64,000 nucleotides of DNA, taken from assembly GCF_002964705.1 (NCBI RefSeq), contig NZ_PQCD01000062.1, positions 122,259 to 186,258 of the forward strand, given 5' to 3'. The DNA comes from Pseudoalteromonas sp. T1lg75 (GTDB taxonomy: Bacteria; Pseudomonadota; Gammaproteobacteria; Enterobacterales; Alteromonadaceae). The position numbers and the translations under genes were made by a program. Below the pieces are notes generated by a model. The model did no database searches, had not been told where the DNA came from, and was given only the letters and a program-made list of their open reading frames with translations. This document shows, one piece after another, positions 56,033-64,000 of this stretch (position 1 is its first letter; every line of letters begins with the position of its first letter).

Positions 56033-57844
56033 ATGGATAAAACGGCCGACCATGGCAAATCATTGCCTGAATATCAGCAGCAGGTAAATACGCGACGACT
56101 GGACATGCTGTTAAAGCAAACAGTGCAAACCGGGTTTTTCAGCACACTATTCACCATTGTTGTTACGCTCATGATGCATAACACCTCGCATTTTCAGCAG
56201 ATGATCTACTGGGTTGCACTAAACCTTAGCGTCGTGCTTGTGCGAGAAATATTCATTTTTCCAGTTTTAAAGCGCAACCGCGCCACGGGTAAAATAAGTG
56301 ACAAGGCTATCCATAGAAGCGTGATCGTTTTCTGGCTATTTGCTGGCGCTATTTGGGGCTGGGCCGGTTACTTTTATTTGCCCGAGCAAAACCAAACTGA
56401 GCTCATGGTCAGCTTTATAGCGGTGTTTATTGGTATTACTGCTGGCAACCTCATTGCGTTTGCCCCCTCGATTTGGGCAGGCATAGCCTTTAGCCTACCT
56501 GCGCTCTTTGGACTTGCAGCAGGTGTTTATCGCTACGACTACTTTGTGTTATTCGCTAACGTGGCGATTTATCAAATCTTTCTATTAATCACTATGGCGC
56601 GCATTTCCAAGTCGGTGATCAATACCATCACGCTCGATTTAAAAAATCAGCAATTGCTACAACAAGTCACGCAAGAAAAGCAGCGAGCAGAAACACAGAA
56701 AATAAAAGCACAAAAAGCCAATCAGTCAAAAACTGAATTTATGACTTCCGCTAGCCATGACTTAAGGCAACCCTTGAACTCACTCGGACTATTTCTATAT
56801 GGTTTAAAGCAAAAAATTCAAAGTGGAGCTGGGGACACCCTGCCCTTGGTTGAAAAAATCGAGCAAGCACATAAATCACTCTCCAGCATGTTTGCTCGTA
56901 TGCTTGAAGTATCCAATGTAGAAACCGGTAAAATAACCCCACAGCCAAGCCACCTAGAAAGTAGCGCCCTCATTGGTGCTGTCGTTGATGAATACCGACA
57001 ACAGTGCCAAACCAAGCAGGTCCAGCTCCATTACCAACCTATTCATGCCCGTCTTTATACCGATGATTTACTGTTTTCTCGGATTGTCCGCAACTTACTG
57101 GACAATGCGGTCAAATATACCCAGCACGGTGATATTCATGTTATTGAAACGCTTACAAATGAGCATTACAGGCTTGATATTCAAGATACCGGTATTGGTA
57201 TCCCAAAACATGAACTAAACCATATTTTTGATGAATATCATCAAGTTGGGAATAAGAGACGGGATGCTAAAAACGGACTTGGGCTGGGGTTATTTATAAC
57301 CTTTCGATTATGTCAGTTACTTGGCATCACTCTTAATGTAACGTCAACCGAAGGAACTGGCTCTTGCTTTAGCCTCACATGTAATACCCAAAAGATTCAA
57401 CAATCTAACATTCAAAAATCTGATATCGAAGGGTTCCCAGCTTTAGCTCACCTTCACATCTTAGTAGTCGATGATGACACAGAAATATTAAGTGGTATGC
57501 AGCTCATATTAGAGCAATGGCAATGCCGAGTTGATACGGCGTCGGATATCAAAAGTGCGCTAACATTGGCCGAGCAGTCACGCCCCGACATTCTTTTGAG
57601 TGACTATCGATTAGAAGATAATTACACGGGCCTTGATTTGTTACACCAACTCGAAGAGATGCTCAATCAGGAAGTCACAACTATTTTCATAAGCGGCGAA
57701 CACCTATCAAATAGCGTGTTTACTGAAGAACTCGCTGATTATCTGGTTTTGCAAAAACCCATTGAACCTGCTGACTTACATCAGGCAATCAAGGACTCGT
57801 TAACTCGTGATTGCGTTTCATCCGGCCAACGGTTAATTGAGTAG
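56033..57844 (+). CDS. Hybrid sensor histidine kinase with C-terminal receiver
   Basis: 603 residues. Five or six N-terminal transmembrane helices (about residues 30-205) without a periplasmic domain, a coiled coil, HisKA with H242 (SASHDLRQPLNSLGLF), HATPase with N (RNLLDNAVKY), G1 (DTGIGIP) and G2 (GLGLGLF), then a receiver with phospho-acceptor D524 (LLSDYRLEDN). This matches the kinases usually paired with NarL-type regulators. Probably senses a membrane or intramembrane cue. Operon with the regulator. Confidence 0.92.
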   Translation: MDKTADHGKSLPEYQQQVNTRRLDMLLKQTVQTGFFSTLFTIVVTLMMHNTSHFQQMIYWVALNLSVVLVREIFIFPVLKRNRATGKISDKAIHRSVIVFWLFAGAIWGWAGYFYLPEQNQTELMVSFIAVFIGITAGNLIAFAPSIWAGIAFSLPALFGLAAGVYRYDYFVLFANVAIYQIFLLITMARISKSVINTITLDLKNQQLLQQVTQEKQRAETQKIKAQKANQSKTEFMTSASHDLRQPLNSLGLFLYGLKQKIQSGAGDTLPLVEKIEQAHKSLSSMFARMLEVSNVETGKITPQPSHLESSALIGAVVDEYRQQCQTKQVQLHYQPIHARLYTDDLLFSRIVRNLLDNAVKYTQHGDIHVIETLTNEHYRLDIQDTGIGIPKHELNHIFDEYHQVGNKRRDAKNGLGLGLFITFRLCQLLGITLNVTSTEGTGSCFSLTCNTQKIQQSNIQKSDIEGFPALAHLHILVVDDDTEILSGMQLILEQWQCRVDTASDIKSALTLAEQSRPDILLSDYRLEDNYTGLDLLHQLEEMLNQEVTTIFISGEHLSNSVFTEELADYLVLQKPIEPADLHQAIKDSLTRDCVSSGQRLIE

Positions 57845-57950
57845 AGAAAGGTTAAATGGAAAACAGTAGAGATGGTGTCGAGACTATGCTTACCGTTTGA
57901 GTGAATACCTAGCTACGCAAGCCAAGAATATAGAGACTAAAGCTTGCTTC
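57845..57950. other. Short non-coding stretch after the kinase
   Basis: No gene or terminator seen. It runs into the tandem 215-bp repeats. Confidence 0.5.
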
Positions 57951-58153
57951 AGTGCCCCATCCCGCGTGGTACTTAAGTCCGCTAAACCTCAAATTTCGGG
58001 CATACAAAAATATCTGGAATATTTTTGAACGACTCTAGGTCGGCCCTGGGGCTAGCTCGAAGACTAGCCCTAAGGGTAAGTGCATGGATTGCACGCATAA
58101 AAAACCCTAACCAATCGGCTAGGGTCTGTAAAAGTGGTACCAATGAGCGGACT
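57951..58153. repeat. Tandem tRNA-Leu flank repeat, copy A
   Basis: Copy A of a direct repeat with period 215-216 bp: AGTGCC..GCGTGG.ACTTAAGTCCGCT, CTCAAATTTCGGGCATAC, GACTCTAGGTCGGCCCTGGG, the tRNA terminator, and AAAAGTGGTACCAATGAGCGG, the last ~20 bases of a tRNA-Leu 3' end. The rest of that tRNA is absent. Confidence 0.88.
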
Positions 58154-58165
58154 CCAAATTGCAAC

Positions 58166-58371
58166 AGTGCCGCGCCCCGCGTGGCACTTAAGTCCGCTAC
58201 ACCTCAAATTTCGGGCATACAAAAATATCTGGAATATTTTTGAACGACTCTAGGTCGGCCCTGGGGCTAGCTCGAAGACTAGCCCAAAGGGTAAGTGCAT
58301 GGATTGCACGCATAAAAAAACCCTAACCAATCGGCTAGGGTCTGTAAAAGTGGTACCAGTGGGCGGACTTG
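58166..58371. repeat. Tandem tRNA-Leu flank repeat, copy B
   Basis: Second copy of the 215-bp unit, over 95 percent alike by eye. It ends inside the intact tRNA-Leu gene at 58351-58435, of which it includes the 3' end. Confidence 0.88.
58313..58341 (-). terminator. Terminator of tRNA-Leu(CAA)
   Basis: On the minus strand ACCCTAGCCGATTGGTTAGGGT is followed by seven T, directly after the tRNA. The same stem recurs at 58103-58125 and, with changes, at 45060-45079. Confidence 0.85.
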
Positions 58372-58435
58372 AACCGCCACGCCCGAAGGCAACGGATTTT
58401 GAATCCGTCATGTCTACCAATTCCATCACACTGGC
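58351..58435 (-). tRNA. tRNA-Leu (anticodon CAA)
   Basis: 85 bases including encoded CCA. Acceptor GCCAGTG pairs with CACTGGT (first pair G-U). The anticodon arm ACGGA-TTCAAAA-TCCGT gives anticodon CAA. A long variable arm (TGCCTTCGGGCG) and T loop GGTTCAAGTCC fit a type II tRNA-Leu. The 3' end faces the 45-58 kb region and is repeated at 45.1 and 58.1 kb. Confidence 0.93.
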
Positions 58436-58527
58436 ATCTTTTTTCTTTAACCTTCTCAGTAAGAAGATAAAGAAAAACCACTTCAGAGCAAAGGCTTTGT
58501 TTATCTGCCCTCATCTCTATGCCCTGC

Positions 58528-58555
58528 ATTATACAAAGAATGAAAAGCGCGGCAA
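58528..58555 (-). promoter_or_regulatory. Sigma-70 promoter of tRNA-Leu
   Basis: On the minus strand TTGCCG (58550-58555) and TATAAT (58528-58533) are 16 bp apart, about 90 bp upstream of the tRNA 5' end. Confidence 0.55.
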
Positions 58556-58727
58556 GCGTTTTATGTTATAAATCTGTCAACTGCCGATTATTCAACCAAA
58601 GCGTGCTTTTTGCATCTTATGGGCCGAATACAGCAATCCACTCCCAGCCACACAAAATGGGAAAGCGTCGCCTTTATAATCGCCCTTTGTTACACTGTCG
58701 CCGATTTTGTTGGAGAGAAATAACATC

Positions 58728-59228
58728 ATGTCATCGAATTCTGCGCCTGCGGGCATTGGTCGCCGTCTTGCTTCACTTATTTATGACGGTTTAGTCGTTA
58801 TCGCCTTTGCCATGCTGACCACAGTACTTTTTCTGCTCTTGGTGCAAGCTGGTGTGTCCATGGGCTGGATTGCCATGGGCGAGGCCGAAGATGTGGCTGC
58901 GCTGATCCAACAAAACACCACGCTTTATGTAATTCGTGACATTCTTTTAGTGCTGGTCAGTGTTAGCTTTTTTGGCTATTTCTGGAGTAAAAGCGGACAA
59001 ACCATAGGCATGCGGGCGTGGCGCTTACAGGTGCGTCGTTTAGACGGTTCTCTACCAACATTTTGGCAAGGCGCCTGGCGCAGCCTAGCCGCCCTACTAG
59101 GCCTGGGCAACTTACTGGTTTTGGTGGACTTTAAGAATAAACGCGCGCTGCAGGATTACCTCTCGGGCTGTGAGGTTGTGACCCTGTCTAAAGACGAAAA
59201 TAAAAAGGTTTATCGCGCCTTAGATTAA
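58728..59228 (+). CDS. RDD-family membrane protein
   Basis: 166 residues from the ATG at 58728 (MSSNSAPAGIGRRLASLIYDG), with GGAGAGAAATAACATC before it; the TTG at 58707 overlaps that site. The RDD signature GRRLASLIYDG, two N-terminal transmembrane helices, SFFGYFWSKSGQTIGMRAWRLQV, and a third helix with LLGLGNLLV identify the family. Role unclear; some members are Na+/H+ antiporters. Convergent with lptG. Confidence 0.88.
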   Translation: MSSNSAPAGIGRRLASLIYDGLVVIAFAMLTTVLFLLLVQAGVSMGWIAMGEAEDVAALIQQNTTLYVIRDILLVLVSVSFFGYFWSKSGQTIGMRAWRLQVRRLDGSLPTFWQGAWRSLAALLGLGNLLVLVDFKNKRALQDYLSGCEVVTLSKDENKKVYRALD

Positions 59229-59232
59229 TTAC

Positions 59233-59262
59233 CAACAAGCGGCGTGTCACTGCGCCGCTTGC
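59233..59262 (+). terminator. Hairpin after the RDD gene
   Basis: AAGCGGCG pairs with CGCCGCTT around TGTCACTG. No T-run, so it may be rho-dependent or an RNA end structure. Confidence 0.4.
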
Positions 59263-59420
59263 TACTTCGCTGCGCCGAGAAACCGTCGACGCTCAGCACC
59301 ACCGACAACACCTTACCCTCTAATTCATTCTGCTAGCAGCAATAGCTGATTGGCATCACAGCGCTATTTATACTGAAAAATAGAAGTGATAAGTAGTACG
59401 ACCTAAGAACTCATGGTTTC

Positions 59421-59519
59421 ATTCACTCTAAACGCTTGCTGCTCGCGGCACGAGCTGAGTAGCATAGCAGCGCTATGTAAACAGCTCGCAACAAAGAGCA
59501 GGATGCGTTTAGATTGAAT
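59421..59519. repeat. Long imperfect hairpin before the lptG stop
   Basis: Outer stem TTCACTCTAAACGC with GCGTTTAGATTGAA, middle stem GAGCTG with CAGCTC, and tip GCATAGCAGCGCTATG. Layout and the AGCATA...TATGT tip recall the two hairpin repeats at 3.0-3.3 kb. It probably ends the lptF-lptG transcript. Confidence 0.6.
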
Positions 59520-59525
59520 TAGCCC

Positions 59526-60590
59526 CTAATTGCGGCGCTTGAGTAGGTAGCTGGCAAATATAATAAACAACAGGCTTGGCAACACCGCGCCGATGAAAGC
59601 CGGAATTTGATACACGGTTACTATCGGCCCGAAGATACGGTCGGTCAAATGGAACACGATTCCGGTGATCACCCCCATGACGATGCGTGCGCCCATGGTC
59701 ACCGTGCGCAGCGGCCCGAAGATAAAGGATAAGGCCACCAACAACATAACCCCCAAAGCCACCGGCTGCATTATCTTGCGCCATAGGGCGAGCTCATAGG
59801 TGCTGGTATCCTGATCATTCTGCTTTAAATACTGCAAATACGACCACAGGCCACTAAAGGACAGGGTTTCTGGCTTCACCGACACCACACCGAGTTTCTC
59901 TGCGGTCAACTGCGAGGCATAAAAATACTCGTCTTGAGTCTGCTCACTAATCTGTAAATCCGACATACGCAGGGCTCTAACATCGCGTAGCATCCAGCCG
60001 CCCTCACGATTAAACCCTTTGGCGGCAAAGATCACTTGCTGTAATTGCAATTCTTTATCGAACTGGTACATGCGAATACCATTGAGCTGCCCCTGCTGGT
60101 CCACGTCTTCAATATTGATAAAGACATCGCCGTCTTTGGCCCACACCCCTTGCTGGGCGCTAAATACTTCGCCGCCGTAAATGGCTTGCGAACGCAGCTG
60201 CTTGGCGTTTTGCTCTGCCTTCGGCACGCCCCACTCGGCCATCGCCATCATCAGCAAGGCCATGACAATGGCGGTTTTCATCACCGAGCCTATCACCTGT
60301 AAACGCGACATACCGGCGGCCTGCATCACCACCAGTTCGCTGTTGGAGGCCAGCGCTCCTAACCCGGTCAAACCGCCGATTAACGCCGCCATGGGGAAGA
60401 ACACCACCACATCGCCGGGAATGCTGTACAGGGTATAGAGCATGGCATCTATGATGTCATAATTGCCGCGGCCCACCGATTTCAACTGCTCGATAAACTT
60501 AATCAAGGTGCTGATGCCGACCAATACCAACAAGGCAAAGCCCGTGGTTTGCATTATGCTGCGACCTAAATACCAGTCTAATGTCTTCAT
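59526..60590 (-). CDS. lptG: LPS export ABC transporter permease LptG
   Basis: 354 residues. Six transmembrane helices in two groups (N-terminal DWYLGRSIMQTTGFALLVLVG..., C-terminal RKIMQPVALGVMLLVALSF) around a periplasmic beta-jellyroll of about 150 residues. With LptF and the LptB ATPase it extracts lipopolysaccharide from the inner membrane. Starts within the lptF stop (4-bp ATGA overlap). Length fits E. coli LptG (360). Confidence 0.94.
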   Translation of the reverse strand: MKTLDWYLGRSIMQTTGFALLVLVGISTLIKFIEQLKSVGRGNYDIIDAMLYTLYSIPGDVVVFFPMAALIGGLTGLGALASNSELVVMQAAGMSRLQVIGSVMKTAIVMALLMMAMAEWGVPKAEQNAKQLRSQAIYGGEVFSAQQGVWAKDGDVFINIEDVDQQGQLNGIRMYQFDKELQLQQVIFAAKGFNREGGWMLRDVRALRMSDLQISEQTQDEYFYASQLTAEKLGVVSVKPETLSFSGLWSYLQYLKQNDQDTSTYELALWRKIMQPVALGVMLLVALSFIFGPLRTVTMGARIVMGVITGIVFHLTDRIFGPIVTVYQIPAFIGAVLPSLLFIIFASYLLKRRN

Positions 60591-61699
60591 GCTGTGGCCC
60601 CTCGGCGCTTAAAGCTGGCACGCAGCCAGGCACCCACAGGCCGTCCTTTAATAATCAAAAATGCACCTATAAATAAAGCACTTAAATGCACCCACCATAA
60701 GCCCGCAGACACGGGTATCTTGCCATCTTCAAGGGCAAACTTGGCGGCATTGAGGAGGATAAAATAACCCAGATACAAGGCAATGGCAGGCACCAGTTTG
60801 GCAAACTTACCCTGGCGCGGATTAACCACACTCAGCGGCACCGCAATCAAGGTTAACAGCGGAATGGACAGGGGAATGGCCAAACGCCACTGGAACTGCG
60901 ACACCGCTTCATTGCTGTCTTGTTTGAGCAACTCAGAGGTTGGCACGGCTTCGAGTTTACGGCGCTGATGCTCAATGGCCTGTTCGCGAATTTGAACCTG
61001 GTAGCTGTCAAAGTCGGTGCGCTGCACATCCAGTCCCTTGTCTTTTAGTTCCACCCGCTGGCCCTGTCTGAGGATCAGTTGTTGCTCGCCATTTTCGTGT
61101 TCTTCCACCTGACCCATATCGGCATAGACGATCAGCGATTTTTGTACGTCTTCACCTCGCAGCAACTGGGCAACAAAGACGCGATTAAGCACCCGGCCGC
61201 CGTTATCGATATTATGGATAAAGACCACGGCCTTTTCGTTGCCGGTTTCCTGGAAACGTCCGGCGCGCAATGCCGACAATCCGGCTTCGGCCTCGGCGCG
61301 CTCTTTCAGCTGATATTCTTTTTCACTGGCCCAAGGCGCCAAATATAAGGTCATGGCACCGGCTAAAATGGCCAGCACGGTACTGGAGAGCAAGGTCACC
61401 CGCACCACATACCACTCGCTGACGCCACAAGCCTTTAATACGGTCATTTCACTGTCGGCATAGACCCGGCTATAGGCGAGGATAATACCGAGGAAAATAC
61501 TCAGGGGGAGGATCAAAGACGCCAGTTGCGGCAATTTTAAGGCCACGACAGAAAGCACCAGTTTTGCTGGAATACTGCCCTCAGAGGCATCGCCTAAAAT
61601 GACAACGAATTTTTGACTCACAAATATCGTCATCAGGGTAACAAAAACGGCCACCTGCGACTTTAAAACTTCCGCGGTTAAGTATCTAAAAATCAGCAA
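60587..61699 (-). CDS. lptF: LPS export ABC transporter permease LptF
   Basis: 370 residues against 366 in E. coli. Starts MLIFRYLTAEVLKSQVAVF with the same six-helix plus periplasmic-jellyroll plan as LptG; the coupling-helix region EMTVLKACGVSEW is clear. First gene of the leftward lptF-lptG pair, divergent from pepA over a 246-bp region, as in E. coli. Confidence 0.94.
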   Translation of the reverse strand: MLIFRYLTAEVLKSQVAVFVTLMTIFVSQKFVVILGDASEGSIPAKLVLSVVALKLPQLASLILPLSIFLGIILAYSRVYADSEMTVLKACGVSEWYVVRVTLLSSTVLAILAGAMTLYLAPWASEKEYQLKERAEAEAGLSALRAGRFQETGNEKAVVFIHNIDNGGRVLNRVFVAQLLRGEDVQKSLIVYADMGQVEEHENGEQQLILRQGQRVELKDKGLDVQRTDFDSYQVQIREQAIEHQRRKLEAVPTSELLKQDSNEAVSQFQWRLAIPLSIPLLTLIAVPLSVVNPRQGKFAKLVPAIALYLGYFILLNAAKFALEDGKIPVSAGLWWVHLSALFIGAFLIIKGRPVGAWLRASFKRRGATA

Positions 61700-61945
61700 T
61701 GTGCGCCCCTAAAAACTTGTGTTTCACTGGCATAGTGGGAAAATTTGAGTAAACTAGTTATTTTAGTCACTTTATTATATGTCAAGCGGATCAAATATCA
61801 TACCTAGGGCATGTAATTGTCTACACTTTAGTTTAGTGGATTGAGCAAAACGTAAATAGTTCACTGGCATATTATAAGTACTTACTCGGTCTGTTGCCGC
61901 ACAACACGCCAGAAGTACCGATTATTCCTCTAATTAGGAGTCACA

Positions 61946-63460
61946 ATGGAATTTAGCGTAAAGAGTGGAAGTCCAGAAAAACAGCGCAGCGCCTGTATCG
62001 TGGTGGGTGTTTATGAACCACGCCGATTATCACCTATCGGTGAGCAGCTGGACCAGATCAGCGAAGGCTATATTTCGAATCTTTTGCGTCGCGGCGACCT
62101 TGAAGGCAAGCCGGGATAAACCCTGTTACTGCACCATGTACCTAACGTACTGAGCGAGCGCGTACTCTTGGTTGGCTGTGGTAAAGAACGCGAGCTTGAT
62201 GACAAACAATATAAACAAATCATCTCTAAAACCATCAACACCCTAAACGAAACCGGGGCGATGGAAGCCGTTTGCTTCTTAACCGAACAGCATGTTAAAG
62301 GTCGCGACACCTACTGGAAGGTACGCCAAGCGGTAGAAACTACCCAGGATTGCCTATACACCTTCAACGAATTAAAAAGCAAAAAAAGCGACCCGCGTCG
62401 ACCTCTACGTAAAATCGTATTTAACGTGCCGACGCGCCGCGAGTTGACCATAGGCGAAAGCGCCATTGAGCACGGTTTGGCCATTGCCTCCGGCGCCAAG
62501 CTGTGTAAAGACGTTGCCAATATGCCGCCAAACATCTGTAACCCGCGTTACTTAGGTGAACAAGCCAAGCAACTTGAAACCGAGTTCGACAAGGTCACGG
62601 TGAACCTGGTTGGCGAGAAAGAAATGGAAGAGCTGGGCATGCACTCATACCTGGCCGTTGGTCGCGGCAGCGCCAATGAGTCGGTGATGTCGGTGATCCA
62701 CTACAACGGCGGTATTGAAGATGCAGCCCCTATCGTGCTTGTGGGTAAGGGCCTTACCTTCGACTCGGGCGGTATCTCTATCAAGCCGGGCGAAGGCATG
62801 GATGAAATGAAATACGACATGGGTGGCGCCGCCGGTGTTATCGGTACCATGCGTTCAATCGCAGAAATGAACCTGCCCATTAACGTAATTGGTGTCCTGG
62901 CCGGCTGTGAGAACATGCCGAGCAGCAATGCTTATCGTCCGGGTGATATCCTTACCACCATGTCGGGACAGACGGTTGAAGTACTGAACACCGACGCCGA
63001 AGGCCGTTTGGTATTGTGCGATGCCCTGACTTACGTTGAAGCATTCGACCCTGACACGGTTATCGATGTGGCAACCCTAACCGGCGCCTGTATTATTGCC
63101 TTGGGTGCCCACGCCACCGGCATGCTGTCTAACCATAACCCACTGGCCCACGACCTGCTTAAAGCGTCGGAGCAAAGTGGCGACCGCGCCTGGCAGTTGC
63201 CGCTGTGGGATGATTACCATGAGCAGCTAGAGAGCCCATTTGCCGATTTCACCAACCTGGGTGGTCGCGCCGCCGGTACCATTACCGCCGCCTGCTTCCT
63301 CTCCAAGTTCACCAAGAAATATAACTGGGCGCACCTGGATATCGCCGGTACGGCGTGGCGCAGTGGCGGCAAAAACAAGGGCGCAACCGGTCGCCCTGTG
63401 CCTATGCTTACGCAGTATTTAATTAATCGCGCCGGCGTTTCGGAAACACCGCAAGATTAA
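61946..63460 (+). pseudogene. pepA: Leucyl aminopeptidase PepA with an in-frame stop
   Basis: M17 cytosol aminopeptidase: hexameric Mn/Zn exopeptidase that also acts as DNA-binding protein in plasmid/XerCD resolution and arginine/pyrimidine regulation. The ATG at 61946 opens [20 protein letters not shown], essentially the E. coli N-terminus, but codon 58 is TAA (62117-62119) in [13 protein letters not shown], where E. coli has glutamine (CAA): one C-to-T change. Reading continues in the same frame to 63460 with all catalytic motifs ([30 protein letters not shown]). About 505 codons in total, full length. As written, only a 57-residue peptide or an N-truncated protein from an internal start could be made. 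Confidence 0.88.
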
Positions 63461-63489
63461 TCCCAACAGAAACTCATCGAGTTAACGAT

Positions 63490-63511
63490 AAGCCCCTTTT
63501 ATAGGGGCTTA
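63490..63511 (+). terminator. Terminator after pepA
   Basis: AAGCCCC and GGGGCTT form a stem around TTTTATA, followed by ATTCATT. The short T content makes it moderate. Confidence 0.65.
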
Positions 63512-63575
63512 TTCATTGATGCAAACTGTCGATTGTGTCAAAATTGGCGGATTAACGAGCCGCGTAGAGGACGCA

Positions 63576-64000
63576 ATGCACGCGTTATTTTACCTGCTGG
63601 AACATGCCGATGAGCCGGGCCATGAAGTGCCGGCTCATTTTGATCTTGGTGCCCGCCTGGCGGCGGAGCAATATCGCCAAGGCAAAAGGGTGTTTATTTT
63701 TGTTGATAATCGTGACGACGCACACCTTATCGACCAGCATTTATGGGCGTTTGACGCCGATAGTTTTGTGCCCCACAACCTTCAAGGTGAAGGCTCTCGT
63801 GGCGGCGCCGCTGTAGAAATCGGGCAAACACCGCCGGTTGCCAAGCGCTCCGTGCTAATTAATTTAGCCTCCACGGTGCCCGATTTTATACGCCGCTTCG
63901 ACACCATTTTAGATTTTGTGCCCGCCGATGAGCGACGCAAACAAATGGCACGAGCAAAATACAAGCAGCTTCGCGATATTGGCGCGCAGCTAAGCACACA
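63576..64000 (+). CDS. holC: DNA polymerase III chi subunit HolC (3' end cut by window)
   Basis: Chi subunit of the clamp loader; binds SSB and, through HolD, the gamma complex. From the ATG at 63576 (MHALFYLLEHADEPGHE) about 141 codons are visible, against a usual length near 147, so only a few residues are missing. The family pattern AAEQYRQGKRVFIFVDN, LWAFDADSFVPHNLQGEGSRGGAAVEIG and VPDFIRRFDTILDFVP is clear. AGAGG lies 6 bp upstream. The frame also opens at an ATG at 63519, which would add 19 unconserved residues. pepA-holC is a standard order, usually followed by valS. Confidence 0.93.
   Translation, partial: MHALFYLLEHADEPGHEVPAHFDLGARLAAEQYRQGKRVFIFVDNRDDAHLIDQHLWAFDADSFVPHNLQGEGSRGGAAVEIGQTPPVAKRSVLINLASTVPDFIRRFDTILDFVPADERRKQMARAKYKQLRDIGAQLST

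Noticed and set aside
62168..63460. A separate 430-codon peptidase gene starting at TTG 62168
   Set aside because: It is the continuation of pepA in the same frame after the TAA; the upstream 57 codons are conserved PepA sequence.

Overview
The window looks like chromosomal DNA of a marine-type gammaproteobacterium of the Alteromonadales/Vibrionales kind. The backbone carries gene neighbourhoods typical of that class: serB with a divergent Smp/AhpA-type gene; a run of tatD-like, pdxH, argS and prfC; holD-rimI beside tRNA-Trp; guaB-guaA opposite xseA; cysE; and lptG-lptF opposite pepA-holC. No genus can be named from sequence alone.

Layout. 1-11.6 kb: housekeeping genes, a hairpin-repeat pair (3.0-3.3 kb), and a hybrid sensor kinase split by a one-base frameshift (6.9-9.6 kb). 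11.6-14.2 kb: tRNA-Trp, a LysR regulator divergent from an Ohr/OsmC peroxidase and a quinone-reductase-like dehydrogenase. 14.3-21.5 kb: a periplasmic protein of unknown role, guaA, guaB, xseA, a small anchored protein, cysE. 21.6-28.5 kb: a probable small-molecule catabolic cluster (acyl-CoA ligase, dihydroxyacetophenone-dioxygenase-like cupin, zinc alcohol dehydrogenase, class II aldolase) bounded by two AraC regulators. 28.7-33.4 kb: a large secreted subtilase and a secreted HNH nuclease.

33.7-36.4 kb is an integron cassette array without a visible integrase (a CALIN). Small plus-strand genes are each followed by an attC-like palindrome. The first cassette encodes a lipoprotein whose signal peptide contains three copies of an 8-bp repeat; with three copies it is out of frame, with two it would be in frame, so it is a candidate phase-variable gene or a slippage-inactivated one. 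36.4-41 kb carries a lipoprotein, a HupE/UreJ-like protein and a dockerin-bearing purple-acid-phosphatase-like exoenzyme.

41.5-44.8 kb is an EmrAB-type efflux operon with a palindromic operator, next to a TetR gene that has lost one base near its start. 45.04-58.44 kb is bounded by direct repeats of the 3' part of tRNA-Leu(CAA) and its terminator, as expected of an island inserted at that tRNA. It holds LysR/cytochrome b561/metallo-beta-lactamase-fold genes, a 2227-residue surface protein with tandem 225-bp calcium-binding repeats and a small lipoprotein partner, and a NarL-type regulator with a hybrid kinase. 58.7-64 kb returns to the backbone: RDD protein, lptG, lptF, pepA (interrupted by an in-frame TAA at codon 58) and holC, cut by the window end.

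Three genes (hybrid kinase, TetR, pepA) carry single-base lesions. Each could be real decay or a sequence error, and raw reads would settle this. All family assignments come from reading motifs in the translations; no database search was possible.
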